Below, in pieces: positions 45,696 through 53,886 of a stretch of DNA of 64,000 bases. The position numbers were made by a program, and so were the translations under genes. Below the pieces are notes generated by a model. It ran no database searches. It was not told the DNA's origin and saw only the letters and a list, made by a program, of their open reading frames with translations. Numbering within the stretch: the stretch's first letter is position 1; each line of letters opens with the position of its first letter. The DNA is taken from positions 37,948 to 101,947 of the forward strand of contig NZ_JAIHAU010000005.1 of the NCBI RefSeq assembly GCF_020054945.1, written 5' to 3'. This DNA comes from Mahella sp. (GTDB lineage Bacteria; Bacillota; Clostridia; Mahellales; Mahellaceae).

Positions 45696-47003
45696 ATGAA
45701 GGCTTTGATCTTCATCCCCGGATTGTTCGGTTCGATGGGCGAGGATATAATACCGGGCACCGGCGATTGGGACTTCGGTCTGGCTGCCATAAATTACAGA
45801 CCATTTATAGAACGGCTGACGTCTATGGGTTATAAGGAAGGACACGATTTGTTTATATGTTTTTATGATTGGCGCAAAAGTGTAAAAGAATGCACCGAAC
45901 GTTATCTCGTACCCAAAATACATGAGGTCAAAGCCAAATGCCATCAGGATAAGATAGATATCATAGCTCACAGCATGGGGGGATTACTGGGGCGCTGCTA
46001 TATACAAAGCACCTTATACGGGTATGACATAGACAAATTCATAATGATAGGAACCCCACACACAGGTTCTGTCAAAGCCTATTATCCATGGGCCGGTGGT
46101 ACCGTACCGCCCGATGACAGCGCCGTCGGCATAGCGTCGCACTGGCTATTGAAGGGTTATGCTTGGCTGTTTGCGAGGATATTGGACGCTCCGTCACCGC
46201 TGGATACCATACACATCACATTGCCGTCATTGCAGGATATGCTGCCCTCCGTTCAGCATCCGCCATATTTAATGAGCGACGAACCGTTTAATCAAAAACA
46301 GTTTATACCTGTGGAACACGTGTATTACAGGAACCATTTCCTCGACGAGTTAAACCGCTTGAGCTACAATCTTTTCACCAGAGATATACACATATCCAGT
46401 ATTATAGGCGATACTAAGCCGACTATAGCACATATAAGCATAGCAAGCTCTGCGGCGGCTTCATCCGCCCCGGCAAAGGTATGGCCGGATGGCCGCCCCG
46501 TAAGGCATTACACATCGCGCCACGGCGACGGAACGGTATTGACAGCCAGCAGCGGATATATAGGGGGACAACAATATGTCTTTCCCGCATATCACAGCGC
46601 TCTGCCTGTAGAAGCCAGTCATATTATTTCTCATATATTGGGTATATCAAAACCAGTAGAGCCGGTCCATGCATCGAGCATAACATCATATATAAGCATT
46701 ATAGCCGACGGCCCCATATCGATCAGCCTGATCAATACCGGCCGAGACGGCAGTGTGCGGTCTCACGCCATGTCCAATGCAAAGGGGCAGTCATGGCTGT
46801 TTATACCGCAACCCAAACTTTTGCCCGTTTCAATATCTGTAAAAGGTCTGGACAGCGGAGAATATGTGCTGGGCATAGATACACCGGACGCTCCTTTAGA
46901 GCGAATATTCGAATTCCGTTCCTTTATAAAAAGCGCGGAGATCCAGAACATATCTATACAGATAGCGCCCTTTACGCACAAACCCGTTATAAGGCGAAGA
47001 TGA
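45696..47003 (+). CDS. Alpha/beta hydrolase, lecithin:cholesterol acyltransferase-like
   Basis: A 435-aa serine hydrolase of the LCAT/PGAP1 type. The oxyanion region LIFIPGLFGS opens the protein, the nucleophile is Ser93 in AHSMGGLLGR, and HGDGTVLTAS near residue 275 supplies the acid part, as in LCAT. The last 130 residues form a separate beta-rich region. No signal peptide is visible, so it appears intracellular. The substrate, perhaps a lipid or ester, is unknown. GGAAGGAGG precedes the ATG. It is convergent with the sugar transferase gene, 7 nt away. Confidence 0.85.
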   Translation: MKALIFIPGLFGSMGEDIIPGTGDWDFGLAAINYRPFIERLTSMGYKEGHDLFICFYDWRKSVKECTERYLVPKIHEVKAKCHQDKIDIIAHSMGGLLGRCYIQSTLYGYDIDKFIMIGTPHTGSVKAYYPWAGGTVPPDDSAVGIASHWLLKGYAWLFARILDAPSPLDTIHITLPSLQDMLPSVQHPPYLMSDEPFNQKQFIPVEHVYYRNHFLDELNRLSYNLFTRDIHISSIIGDTKPTIAHISIASSAAASSAPAKVWPDGRPVRHYTSRHGDGTVLTASSGYIGGQQYVFPAYHSALPVEASHIISHILGISKPVEPVHASSITSYISIIADGPISISLINTGRDGSVRSHAMSNAKGQSWLFIPQPKLLPVSISVKGLDSGEYVLGIDTPDAPLERIFEFRSFIKSAEIQNISIQIAPFTHKPVIRRR

Positions 47004-47010
47004 ACAGATG

Positions 47011-47586
47011 CTATCGATCCTCATTTTTTGCCGTGCCTTCAAAAGGCTCCATGGTGGCGGATGAGCCTGAGTTTATGCCTTCCCGCGCAAAAACCTTTTT
47101 GACGGTTAAAAGTATAATTTTCCAATCGCCTATAAAGCTGACATTATCAACGTACTGTACATCAAGATCGAACCTATCCTCCCAACTGATAGCATTTCTG
47201 CCGCTAACCTGGGCTAAACCCGTCAAGCCAGGCCTGACCTCGTGTCGGCGTCTCTGATGTTCGTTATAAAGCGGCAGATACTGCACCAGCAACGGCCTTG
47301 GACCAACTATAGACATATCCCCTTTTAAAATATTAAATAGCTCGGGCAGCTCGTCAATGCTGGTAGATCGTAAAAACTTTCCGAATCTGGTCAATCGGAC
47401 TTCATCGGGCAGCAGATAGCCGTTCTCATCTTTACCCTCAGTCATAGTCCTAAATTTATATAATGTGAATATCCTCTCATTAAGGCCGGGTCTCTTCTGC
47501 TTAAATATCACCGGCCTACCGAGATAAATCCTTACAAGCAAAGCTACAACCAGTAACAGCGGCGATAAGACTATGATAGCGCACAA
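47011..47586 (-). CDS. Bacterial sugar transferase (undecaprenyl-phosphate phosphoglycosyl transferase)
   Basis: A single-domain PglC/WcaJ-C-type phosphoglycosyl transferase, starting glycan assembly on the lipid carrier at the membrane. Motifs: KQKRPGLNERIFTLYKFRTM, SIDELPELFNILKGDMSIVGPRPLL and VRPGLTGLAQVSGRNA. The track start is TTG at 47586, but the conserved membrane hairpin begins further upstream in the same frame (codons for KRWLDFILSL at about 47587-47613), where no ATG, GTG or TTG occurs before a stop at 47677. The true start may be AUA or AUU, or the start codon may be lost. It follows the MBL-fold gene closely. No other glycan genes are adjacent. Confidence 0.88.
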   Translation of the reverse strand: MCAIIVLSPLLLVVALLVRIYLGRPVIFKQKRPGLNERIFTLYKFRTMTEGKDENGYLLPDEVRLTRFGKFLRSTSIDELPELFNILKGDMSIVGPRPLLVQYLPLYNEHQRRRHEVRPGLTGLAQVSGRNAISWEDRFDLDVQYVDNVSFIGDWKIILLTVKKVFAREGINSGSSATMEPFEGTAKNEDR

Positions 47587-47656
47587 TGATAATATAAAAT
47601 CAAGCCACCTTTTTATATACTTTCTATATATACCGCGATTACCTTTATTACTTATT

Positions 47657-48550
47657 TTACACCCTCGCCTTCCATTTCAATGAATAGTTCTCGATAACAG
47701 GTTCTATAATATCTCCTTCATAAAGGTAGCGCAACAATGCCGAGGTATACGACATCATCAAAAAATGCTGGGGCATGCTCATCCATACATGATAATATTT
47801 CATTATATTAACACATAATTCTTCACGCGTTACAGGCTCATCAAGGCTGTCAACCACATACCCTAAAACATCTTTTAACAGCCTTATATTTTCCTCCGCA
47901 GCAGCCCTTATATCGCGCAGCATTATACCGTGGGACGGCATATAATACGCATATGTCATATCCTTAAGGTGTTCCAAAGTAGTGAACGTAGCAGCCACAT
48001 CGTTTATATAAGGCAATTTATATTTTTTTATAAATTCATGTGTATATACGGCATCGCCGCAGAATAACACGTCATCGGGCGTCGCTATGCCCATATGGTC
48101 CATGCTGTGGCCCGGCAATGATAAAGCGTTCAATTGAACCGAATATATAGTAATTGCCCCCGGCTGCAGCATGACATCAGGATGACAGTGTCTGCCTCGC
48201 AAAAAGGCATCGTTAAGTGTGCCAAACGATGGGGTACCCGTTAGTCCTATCATCTCCAGTTCCGGTTTCTCTATTACCCAGCTTTCGCCCAACGGAGCAT
48301 ATATGGTCGCTCCACTGCGCTCCTTTATGAATTTATCGGCCCCCGCATGGTCTACATGGCCATGTGTATTTATAACGGCTGCCGGAATCAGGCTATTGGC
48401 ATGCAGATAATCGAGCAATGCCTGGGCCTCTTGCTCATAACCTGCATCTATCAAAATGCATCGGTTATTGTTTAGCATATATAAGCCTATGTTGCAGTTG
48501 GTATCGTCATTTATATAAAACGTGCTACCCGCTATATGTTTTAATTCCAT
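47657..48550 (-). CDS. MBL-fold metallo-hydrolase
   Basis: A 297-aa metallo-beta-lactamase-fold protein. The two-metal motif NTHGHVDHAGAD is clear, and further ligands appear as LPGHSMDHMG and FCGDAVY with a final SHG (about residue 186). The C-terminal third is helical, a layout seen in hydrolases acting on thioesters or glyoxalase-like substrates. Its precise substrate is not evident. It is the first gene of a short unit that continues into the sugar transferase, although the tRNA lies upstream on the same strand behind its own terminator. Confidence 0.87.
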   Translation of the reverse strand: MELKHIAGSTFYINDDTNCNIGLYMLNNNRCILIDAGYEQEAQALLDYLHANSLIPAAVINTHGHVDHAGADKFIKERSGATIYAPLGESWVIEKPELEMIGLTGTPSFGTLNDAFLRGRHCHPDVMLQPGAITIYSVQLNALSLPGHSMDHMGIATPDDVLFCGDAVYTHEFIKKYKLPYINDVAATFTTLEHLKDMTYAYYMPSHGIMLRDIRAAAEENIRLLKDVLGYVVDSLDEPVTREELCVNIMKYYHVWMSMPQHFLMMSYTSALLRYLYEGDIIEPVIENYSLKWKARV

Positions 48551-48652
48551 CTCATATGTTGCGCCGCATTGACTTGGTGCGCCAATTGCTCGGCAGTTCC
48601 TTGTGATTTACGCATATTGCGTTTTTGCCTCCGTTACAAACTTTTATACATT

Positions 48653-48685
48653 TGAAAAAAGCCGAAGATCGACTGATCTCCGACT
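48653..48685 (-). terminator. Terminator after tRNA-Ala
   Basis: On the minus strand GTCGGAGATC pairs with GATCTTCGGC (two G-U pairs) around a 4-nt loop, followed by TTTTTTC. It begins a few bases after the encoded CCA of the tRNA. Confidence 0.85.
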
Positions 48686-48690
48686 TCAAA

Positions 48691-48766
48691 TGGTGGAGAT
48701 AAGGGGATTCGAACCCCTGACCTCCTGGGTGCGATCCAGGCACTCTCCCAACTGAGCTATATCCCC
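48691..48766 (-). tRNA. tRNA-Ala (anticodon CGC)
   Basis: A 76-nt cloverleaf. The acceptor stem GGGGATA/TATCTCC contains a G3-U70 pair, the alanine identity element. The anticodon stem CCTGG/CCAGG carries loop ATCGCAC with anticodon CGC, reading GCG. The T arm is AGGGG TTCGAAT CCCCT, and the 3' CCA is encoded. Alanine tRNAs with CGC are less common than TGC or GGC forms in Firmicutes, where TGC usually reads GCG as well. Confidence 0.97.
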
Positions 48767-48879
48767 ATTGCATACTTATAATAGCACAAGACCGCATTTG
48801 TGTCAAAATATTTTTCAACGCTGTGCGATTCGTGTTATGGCAAATTCAGCGCCTTCAAACGATATAAAACCTAAGCCCG

Positions 48880-49347
48880 CTATTGGCCACGTTTTAACTT
48901 CTCCACCAGCCTGGACAACGCTTGCCGTATCTCATCAGCGCTCTCTTTGTAATCTTCCAAGGAACCGCCAAATGGGTCCGGTATGTCGCTGCTACCGCAA
49001 TCAGCATATTCCTTAAGCGTAAAGACCTTGTCGTATGACTCCGGGAACATCATCAATACATGACGCTTATGTTGTAACGTCATGGTGAGTATAAGATCGG
49101 CTTGTGCCACCAATTCAGCATTCAATTCACGACTTCTATGGCGGCTTATATCCATACCCATCTCGCGCATGACCTCTATCGCGTTGGCTGAAGCCGGTTG
49201 GCCGTCCATGGCGGCAACACCTGCCGACATGACCTTTATAGCTTCTAAACCGCTGTCAGCCTCTCTAAACATAGCCTCGGCCATGGCCTGTGCCATGGGG
49301 CTGCGGCACGTATTGCCGCTGCATACGAATAATATGGAATTTATCAT
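48880..49347 (-). CDS. ywlE: Low-molecular-weight protein arginine phosphatase
   Basis: A 155-aa LMW-PTP-fold phosphatase. The P-loop is CSGNTCRS (Cys9), with Thr13 at the place that makes YwlE of Bacillus specific for phosphoarginine; the general acid Asp lies in IPDPFGG. It removes arginine phosphates set by McsB on proteins. AAGGAG precedes the ATG. It lies 9 nt after tsaC, the same order as ywlC...ywlE in Bacillus, supporting the assignment. The 110-bp stretch between it and the tRNA shows no gene. Confidence 0.9.
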   Translation of the reverse strand: MINSILFVCSGNTCRSPMAQAMAEAMFREADSGLEAIKVMSAGVAAMDGQPASANAIEVMREMGMDISRHRSRELNAELVAQADLILTMTLQHKRHVLMMFPESYDKVFTLKEYADCGSSDIPDPFGGSLEDYKESADEIRQALSRLVEKLKRGQ

Positions 49348-49356
49348 ACATACTCC

Positions 49357-50409
49357 TTATGCGTGTATTATATCAAAACCTGCCGCCCTTATCATGCGGT
49401 TCATTATAGCCAGCCCAACGCCGTTTGCATCCACTGCTTCGGCCAGCACCACATCAGCCCCGGCCTTGTCAAACGAGCGCAATGTGTCGAATAACGCTGC
49501 AGCTATGGTTTCCGGCTTTTCCCTGTCGCCGACCGTTATGACCATATATTCGCTGTACATGGCCTTGGTTTGCTCAGTGGCCATTATGCCCACTTTATAG
49601 CCCTTTTGCCCATATGCGTCAGCTTCCTTCTTTATCCTCTCAACAACCCTCTCAATTGGCCCGTCCACTATTATAACCCTGGCTTTGGGAGAATAATGTT
49701 TGTATTTCATGCCCGGCGACGGCACCGCCCCCTCGGCAAATACAGGCTTTAGTATGCCCGATGCAGTATCCACATTGCCTATGGCCTCCTCCAGCATTTC
49801 TAATGTTATGCCGCCCGGCCTGTATAGCACAGGATTATCCCCACTTAAATCTAAAACAGTGGACTCCACCCCCACCCTGCATGTGCCTCCGGCTATTATA
49901 GCCGCTATACGTCCCTGCATATCGGCTATAACGTGTTCGGGCTTTGTGGGGCTAGGATGGCCGGATATATTGGCGCTGGGTGCTGCTATAGGCACGCCCG
50001 CACTCCTTATAAGCGCTAAAGCTATGGGATGATCAGGCATACGCACGCCTACCGTATCCAAGCCGGCAGTAACTTCATAAGGTATTTTCTTATGTTTTTT
50101 CATAATGATAGTGAGTGGTCCCGGCCAGAACAGCTCCATAAGCAAACGCGCTTTAGACGGCACCTGTTCCGCCACTTCTTCCAGCATCGACATATCGGAT
50201 ATATGGACTATGAGCGGATTATCGGCCGGCCGGCCCTTTGCTTCGAATATACGATGTACTGCAGAGGCATCCAGGGCATTGGCGCCCAGGCCATACACCG
50301 TCTCGGTCGGAAATGCTACTACTTCGCCTTGTCTTATTAACACAGCAGCTTTCCTTATAGCATCTTCGTTTATATTTTCAGGATCAATGTTTATTACTGT
50401 CGTTTTCAT
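49357..50409 (-). CDS. tsaC: Threonylcarbamoyl-AMP synthase (Sua5 type)
   Basis: A 350-aa two-domain enzyme: a YrdC domain (about 1-200, with PTETVYGLG) and a C-terminal Sua5 domain joined by the linker SPGMKYKHYSPKA. It makes threonylcarbamoyl-AMP from threonine, bicarbonate and ATP for the t6A modification of tRNA. A frame opens at 50472, but homologous sequence begins at the ATG at 50409. That ATG has no SD and lies where the promoter at 50416-50444 would start transcription, so the message may be leaderless. It is followed by ywlE in an operon. Confidence 0.94.
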   Translation of the reverse strand: MKTTVINIDPENINEDAIRKAAVLIRQGEVVAFPTETVYGLGANALDASAVHRIFEAKGRPADNPLIVHISDMSMLEEVAEQVPSKARLLMELFWPGPLTIIMKKHKKIPYEVTAGLDTVGVRMPDHPIALALIRSAGVPIAAPSANISGHPSPTKPEHVIADMQGRIAAIIAGGTCRVGVESTVLDLSGDNPVLYRPGGITLEMLEEAIGNVDTASGILKPVFAEGAVPSPGMKYKHYSPKARVIIVDGPIERVVERIKKEADAYGQKGYKVGIMATEQTKAMYSEYMVITVGDREKPETIAAALFDTLRSFDKAGADVVLAEAVDANGVGLAIMNRMIRAAGFDIIHA

Positions 50410-50415
50410 AAGATG

Positions 50416-50444
50416 ATTATACGCCATAGACGGGCAGTTTGCAA
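50416..50444 (-). promoter_or_regulatory. Promoter of tsaC, start codon at the expected +1
   Basis: Minus strand TTGCAA (50439-50444), a 17-bp spacer and TATAAT (50416-50421). The A of the tsaC ATG (50409) is 7 nt past the -10 box. Confidence 0.75.
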
Positions 50445-50472
50445 TCTGGCTCATCCAATACGGAATAGGCAA

Positions 50473-50500
50473 CAGCCCATGGTTAAAACACCATGGGCTG
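50473..50500 (-). terminator. Hairpin after the alcohol dehydrogenase gene
   Basis: CAGCCCATGGT (50473-50483) pairs perfectly with ACCATGGGCTG (50490-50500). It stands 17 nt past the dehydrogenase stop and before the tsaC promoter. The U-run is weak. Confidence 0.6.
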
Positions 50501-50516
50501 CATACTGTGGTTATGA

Positions 50517-51701
50517 CTACAGCATCATTTCTAATATATTCAATACATCCTGCTTGCCAAGCTTTTTAAAATTACCGGTAGTCTGAGTATCTCCGGCCGT
50601 ACATTTATCGGCCATCTCTTCCAGTCTGTCATTCGGTATATCCAGTTCTTTTAATGACGTTGGCAGACCAACGCTCTTATAGAATGCTTTAAGCCTGTCT
50701 ATCCCTGCCAGCGCTGTGCGCTCGGGATCCTCGAAATCCATATCCACGTTCCACACGCGCACTGCGAACTGCACGAATTTATCCATGCCTTCTTTATATA
50801 CATACTTCATCCATGCCGGAAATACTACGGCCAAGCCGGCGCCATGAGGTACGTCGTATATACCGCTAAGCTCGTGTTCTATGCCATGCGACGCCCAATC
50901 GCCAACGCGGCCGGTGCTCAGAAGGTCATTGTGCGCTATGGTACTGGCCCACATTATTTCAGCACGCGCATCGTAATTATCAGGCTGTTCGAGCACTATA
51001 GGCACATTTCTTATAACGGTCTTAAGCGTGCCTTCGCATAGCCTATCGGTCAAATCCACATTTGGCGTATGCGTAAAATATCTCTCCATGATATGCGCCA
51101 TTATATCGGACGCTCCGCATACGGTCTGATAAGGCGGAAGCGTAAAGGTAAGCTCCGGATTCATTATAGCAAATTTGGGCCTTATGATTTCCACGTTAAG
51201 TCCCCTTTTATACCATCCGTCCTCATTTGTTAAAACAGAGCTCTTGCTAGCCTCGCTACCTGCCGCCGGTATGGTCAGCACAACGCCTACCGGCAGCGTT
51301 TCCTTAGGTTCGACTTTGCCGGCGTAAAAATCCCACACATCGCCGCTATATGGCACACCCACACCTATAGCCTTGGATGAATCTATAACGCTGCCGCCGC
51401 CCACAGCCAATATAAAGTCTATGCCATTATCCCGGCAGAGTTTTATGCCCTCGCGTACCAGGCTCACCCTCGGATTGGGCTGTACGCCGCCCAATTCCAT
51501 AAAGTCAATGCCGGCTTCTTTCAGTGAAGCTACTATCTTATCATACAGGCCCGAGCGCTTTATGCTGCCGCCGCCGTAGTGAAATAATACCTTCTTGGCC
51601 CCGCATTTTTTTATCTCTTGACCCACCTGGTTCTCCGTACCCTTGCCGAAAATGATTTTGGTAGGGCTTAAAAATTCAAAATTATCCATATGTATACTCA
51701 C
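50517..51701 (-). CDS. Iron-containing alcohol dehydrogenase (butanol dehydrogenase type)
   Basis: A 394-aa group III alcohol dehydrogenase (YqhD/BdhA-like). The nucleotide-binding GGGSVIDSSKAI motif lies in the N-terminal half. The metal ligands fall in the C-terminal half: SDIMAHIMERYF, WASHGIEHELSG and VPHGAGLAVVFPAW. It reduces aldehydes to alcohols with NADPH, a common end step of clostridial fermentation. It is transcribed alone. The upstream gap to 51931 carries a 13-bp inverted repeat (51783-51823) but no gene apart from the tiny OadG-like frame beyond it. Confidence 0.93.
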   Translation of the reverse strand: MSIHMDNFEFLSPTKIIFGKGTENQVGQEIKKCGAKKVLFHYGGGSIKRSGLYDKIVASLKEAGIDFMELGGVQPNPRVSLVREGIKLCRDNGIDFILAVGGGSVIDSSKAIGVGVPYSGDVWDFYAGKVEPKETLPVGVVLTIPAAGSEASKSSVLTNEDGWYKRGLNVEIIRPKFAIMNPELTFTLPPYQTVCGASDIMAHIMERYFTHTPNVDLTDRLCEGTLKTVIRNVPIVLEQPDNYDARAEIMWASTIAHNDLLSTGRVGDWASHGIEHELSGIYDVPHGAGLAVVFPAWMKYVYKEGMDKFVQFAVRVWNVDMDFEDPERTALAGIDRLKAFYKSVGLPTSLKELDIPNDRLEEMADKCTAGDTQTTGNFKKLGKQDVLNILEMML

Positions 51702-51782
51702 CCTTTCTCTTTAATCCTTAAGTTTATTATACCACAATAAAGGCTTAGGCGCTATCCTCCCGAGTTTTACAGTTCAAAAGCA

Positions 51783-51823
51783 CCAAAATCTCCTGAAAGC
51801 CTTGATATTACAGGAGATTTTGG
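51783..51823 (-). terminator. Inverted repeat after the oadB-oadG unit
   Basis: CCAAAATCTCCTG (51783-51795) pairs with CAGGAGATTTTGG (51811-51823), 13 bp perfect, loop 15 nt. On the minus strand the sequence after the stem is TGCTTTTG, a weak U-run. It probably ends the oadB transcript about 110 nt after the small gene. Confidence 0.6.
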
Positions 51824-51931
51824 GTAGATAAAAAAGAATAAAATTATAGTCACATAACAGTCGCTCTGTCGAAGCAATATTTGAGTTGTCTAAGTCCGCT
51901 GACAGTTGGCAGCCGGAGGTCGGCATAAATG

Positions 51932-52045
51932 CTACTGCTTTTGCGATATCTTGACCATAATCTTTATCACACCGTAAACGATAGTTATAACGGCGAACAC
52001 GCCCACCATGCCCAGCGCAGCTACGCGCAATGCTTCAGTTACCAT
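51932..52045 (-). CDS. OadG-like small membrane protein (decarboxylase gamma subunit type)
   Basis: A 37-aa frame starting MVTEALRVAALGMVGVFAV and ending KIMVKISQKQ, with one membrane segment (about 8-28) and a basic tail. This is the layout of the gamma subunit that holds sodium-pumping decarboxylases together, though shorter than most. GGAAGGGG lies upstream of the ATG, which follows the oadB stop by 18 nt. It is too short for routine gene calling. The family call is by shape and position. Confidence 0.65.
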   Translation of the reverse strand: MVTEALRVAALGMVGVFAVITIVYGVIKIMVKISQKQ

Positions 52046-52063
52046 ATTCACACACCCCTTCCG

Positions 52064-53164
52064 TCATGGTATCAGCGCCAGCACCATAGCGCCGGCTATG
52101 ATGGATCCTATCTGACCGGCCACGTTGGCACCAACCGCCTGCATAAGTATAAAGTTACCCGGATCCTCTTTTTGTGCCATGCGTTGTATAATCCTTGCCG
52201 ACATCGGGAAAGCCGATATGCCAGCTGCCCCGACCATCGGGTTTATTTTTTTCTTCAGGAACAAATTGAGTACCTTGGCAAATATAACACCACCTGCCGT
52301 ATCGAATATGAAGGCCGCAAGCCCCAAACCTATTATCATAAGCGTCTCAGGCGTCAGGAATTTATCCGCCGTCATGGTAGAGCCTATGGTAATGCCAAGC
52401 AGTAGCGTGACCAGGTTGCTCAGTTCATTCTGAGCGGCCTTTGACAGCCTGTCCAATACGCCGCACTCCCTTATGAGATTCCCAAACATAAGCGAACCTA
52501 CCAGACCCACGCTCATCGGCGCTATTATACCCGCTATAAGCGTGAGCGCTATAGGAAATATAATCTTTACTGTTTTGGATATCGGTACGGCAGAAGGCTC
52601 CATATGAATGCATCGTTCTTCCTTACTGGTCAGCGCTCTTATAACCGGCGGCTGTATAATGGGTACCAATGACATATAAGAATAGGCTGCCACTGTTATT
52701 GGCCCAACAAGCCTTTCCGCAAACTTGGTAGCGACATATATTGATGTAGGACCATCGGCTGCTCCTATTATTCCTATTGAAGCTGCTTCTTTTATGGGAA
52801 AGCCGAGAAGTGCTGCCACAACTATGGTGGCGAATACGCCGAATTGCGCCGCCGCTCCAAAAAACATCATAACCGGCTGCTCCAGCAACGGGCCGAAGTC
52901 TATCATAGCCCCCACAGCTATGAATATAAGTATCGGGAATAATTCCGTTTTTATGCCGGCATCGTACAAGATCGACAGAAATCCTTCCGGCCCGATGGCC
53001 GATGACAACGGTATATTGGCCAGTATGGCGCCAAAGCCTATCGGCAAAAGCAGCATAGGCTCATACTCGCGCCTTATAGCAAGGTATATAAGAAGACCGC
53101 CTACGAGTATCATTATGACGTTGCCCCACGTCATAGCCATTAACCCTTGTAACAGTTGTTCCAT
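52064..53164 (-). CDS. oadB: OadB/MmdB-like sodium-pumping decarboxylase beta subunit
   Basis: A 366-aa integral membrane protein with about nine to eleven spans. Family stretches include FEPILLLPIGFG-like text (YEPMLLLPIGFGAILANIP), GAMIDFGPLL, SIGIIGAADGPTSIYVA and the C-terminal GAAGISAFPMSAR. In known complexes this subunit couples decarboxylation of a biotin carrier to Na+ export. No alpha (carboxyltransferase) or biotin carrier gene is in the window. GGAGGG precedes the ATG at 53164; an upstream TTG is also in frame. Expression is set by a yybP-ykoY riboswitch 40-150 nt upstream, which is unusual for this family. Confidence 0.92.
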   Translation of the reverse strand: MEQLLQGLMAMTWGNVIMILVGGLLIYLAIRREYEPMLLLPIGFGAILANIPLSSAIGPEGFLSILYDAGIKTELFPILIFIAVGAMIDFGPLLEQPVMMFFGAAAQFGVFATIVVAALLGFPIKEAASIGIIGAADGPTSIYVATKFAERLVGPITVAAYSYMSLVPIIQPPVIRALTSKEERCIHMEPSAVPISKTVKIIFPIALTLIAGIIAPMSVGLVGSLMFGNLIRECGVLDRLSKAAQNELSNLVTLLLGITIGSTMTADKFLTPETLMIIGLGLAAFIFDTAGGVIFAKVLNLFLKKKINPMVGAAGISAFPMSARIIQRMAQKEDPGNFILMQAVGANVAGQIGSIIAGAMVLALIP

Positions 53165-53202
53165 ATAACCCTCCAAAAAAGATTTTTAGAATTATAGGGA
53201 TC

Positions 53203-53235
53203 AAAAAAGACCCCTATCCTTGCGGATAAAGGTCT
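53203..53235 (-). terminator. Riboswitch expression-platform terminator
   Basis: On the minus strand AGACC-TTTATCC pairs with GGATAGGGGTCT around a GCAA loop and is followed by TTTTTT (53203-53208). Its 5' arm is the same GAGACCUUUA that closes the riboswitch, so ligand binding and termination exclude each other: an on-switch. Confidence 0.88.
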
Positions 53236-53319
53236 CATTTCTTCCTTCGCCGACCGGATATAGAGCTATATCGTGATGACGATCGGCAAAACCACTGTTG
53301 TGGTGAATTACTCCCCTTT
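53228..53319 (-). promoter_or_regulatory. yybP-ykoY manganese riboswitch
   Basis: The minus-strand transcript shows the class features in order: AAAGGGGAGUA at the 5' end, a CCAC/GUGG-type hairpin, GCCGAUCGUCAUCACGA, a short AUAUAG stem, CCGGUCGGC, and the closing GAGACCUUUA. Known members bind Mn2+ where the CGUCA loop docks with the second helix, and raise expression of metal exporters. Here the gene controlled is oadB-like. The ligand is inferred from the class. Confidence 0.93.
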
Positions 53320-53334
53320 ATAATGCCAAACATT

Positions 53335-53363
53335 ATTATATTGCAAAGTGTCAGGCAATGCAA
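53335..53363 (-). promoter_or_regulatory. Promoter of the riboswitch-oadB transcript
   Basis: Minus strand TTGCAT (53358-53363), a 17-bp spacer and TATAAT (53335-53340). The start would fall near 53328, just before the riboswitch. Confidence 0.8.
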
Positions 53364-53578
53364 TAAGAAAGTGCTGCAGCCGCGATTCTGGTAACTTATT
53401 ACTTCCTGGCTCTTACGTTTCGAAAGCACTAAAGTATAAATAAATTTTTAAAAAAAGAAGGAATTATAAAATAAATGTAGAATATATAAAGTGGAGTTAT
53501 GAAACATTGAAAGCCGCATATACGAGAAAATTTAGATGTTATGTAACTTTGGGCGCACTTATATTATGGAGGTGAGAG

Positions 53579-53827
53579 TTGTTCATGGATAATGAAAATG
53601 AAATAGAAACTTGCCCATGGTGCGGCAAAAAAATGGAACGAGGAACTTTTAGAAGCCGAGGCGGAAATTATTTTTTACCGATGGGTGAAAAAGTCCCATT
53701 AACATATTTTAATTGCTCGATGGAAAAAAGAAATGCAATACCATTTCCACCATTTATAATGGGGCCCATTTCATATCCTATTGCTTTTGTTTGCCGTTCC
53801 TGTAGGAAAATTATTATCCCATATTAA
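53579..53827 (+). CDS. Small zinc-ribbon-like protein (DUF6487 type)
   Basis: An 82-aa protein with two CxxC pairs: CPWCGKKMERG near residue 12 and VCRSCRK near residue 73, forming a likely zinc site that joins the ends. The middle contains SRGGNYFLPMGEK and a proline-rich stretch. GGAGGTG lies 6 nt before TTG at 53579; an ATG six bases later is also possible. Similar small proteins of unknown function (PF20097-like) are common in Firmicutes. It ends in a strong terminator and has no partner gene. Confidence 0.78.
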   Translation: MFMDNENEIETCPWCGKKMERGTFRSRGGNYFLPMGEKVPLTYFNCSMEKRNAIPFPPFIMGPISYPIAFVCRSCRKIIIPY

Positions 53828-53850
53828 TTCGGTAAAATTCCTCTCCTGAA

Positions 53851-53886
53851 TAAATGCAACATCTTTTTTTGTTGCATTTATTTTTT
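53851..53886 (+). terminator. Rho-independent terminator
   Basis: TAAATGCAACA (53851-53861) pairs with TGTTGCATTTA (53870-53880), followed by TTTTTT. It lies 24 nt after the small zinc-ribbon gene. Confidence 0.92.

Noticed and set aside
46481..47257. 258-codon plus-strand frame overlapping the hydrolase and sugar transferase
   Set aside because: It overlaps two well-supported genes in other frames and has no conserved motif.
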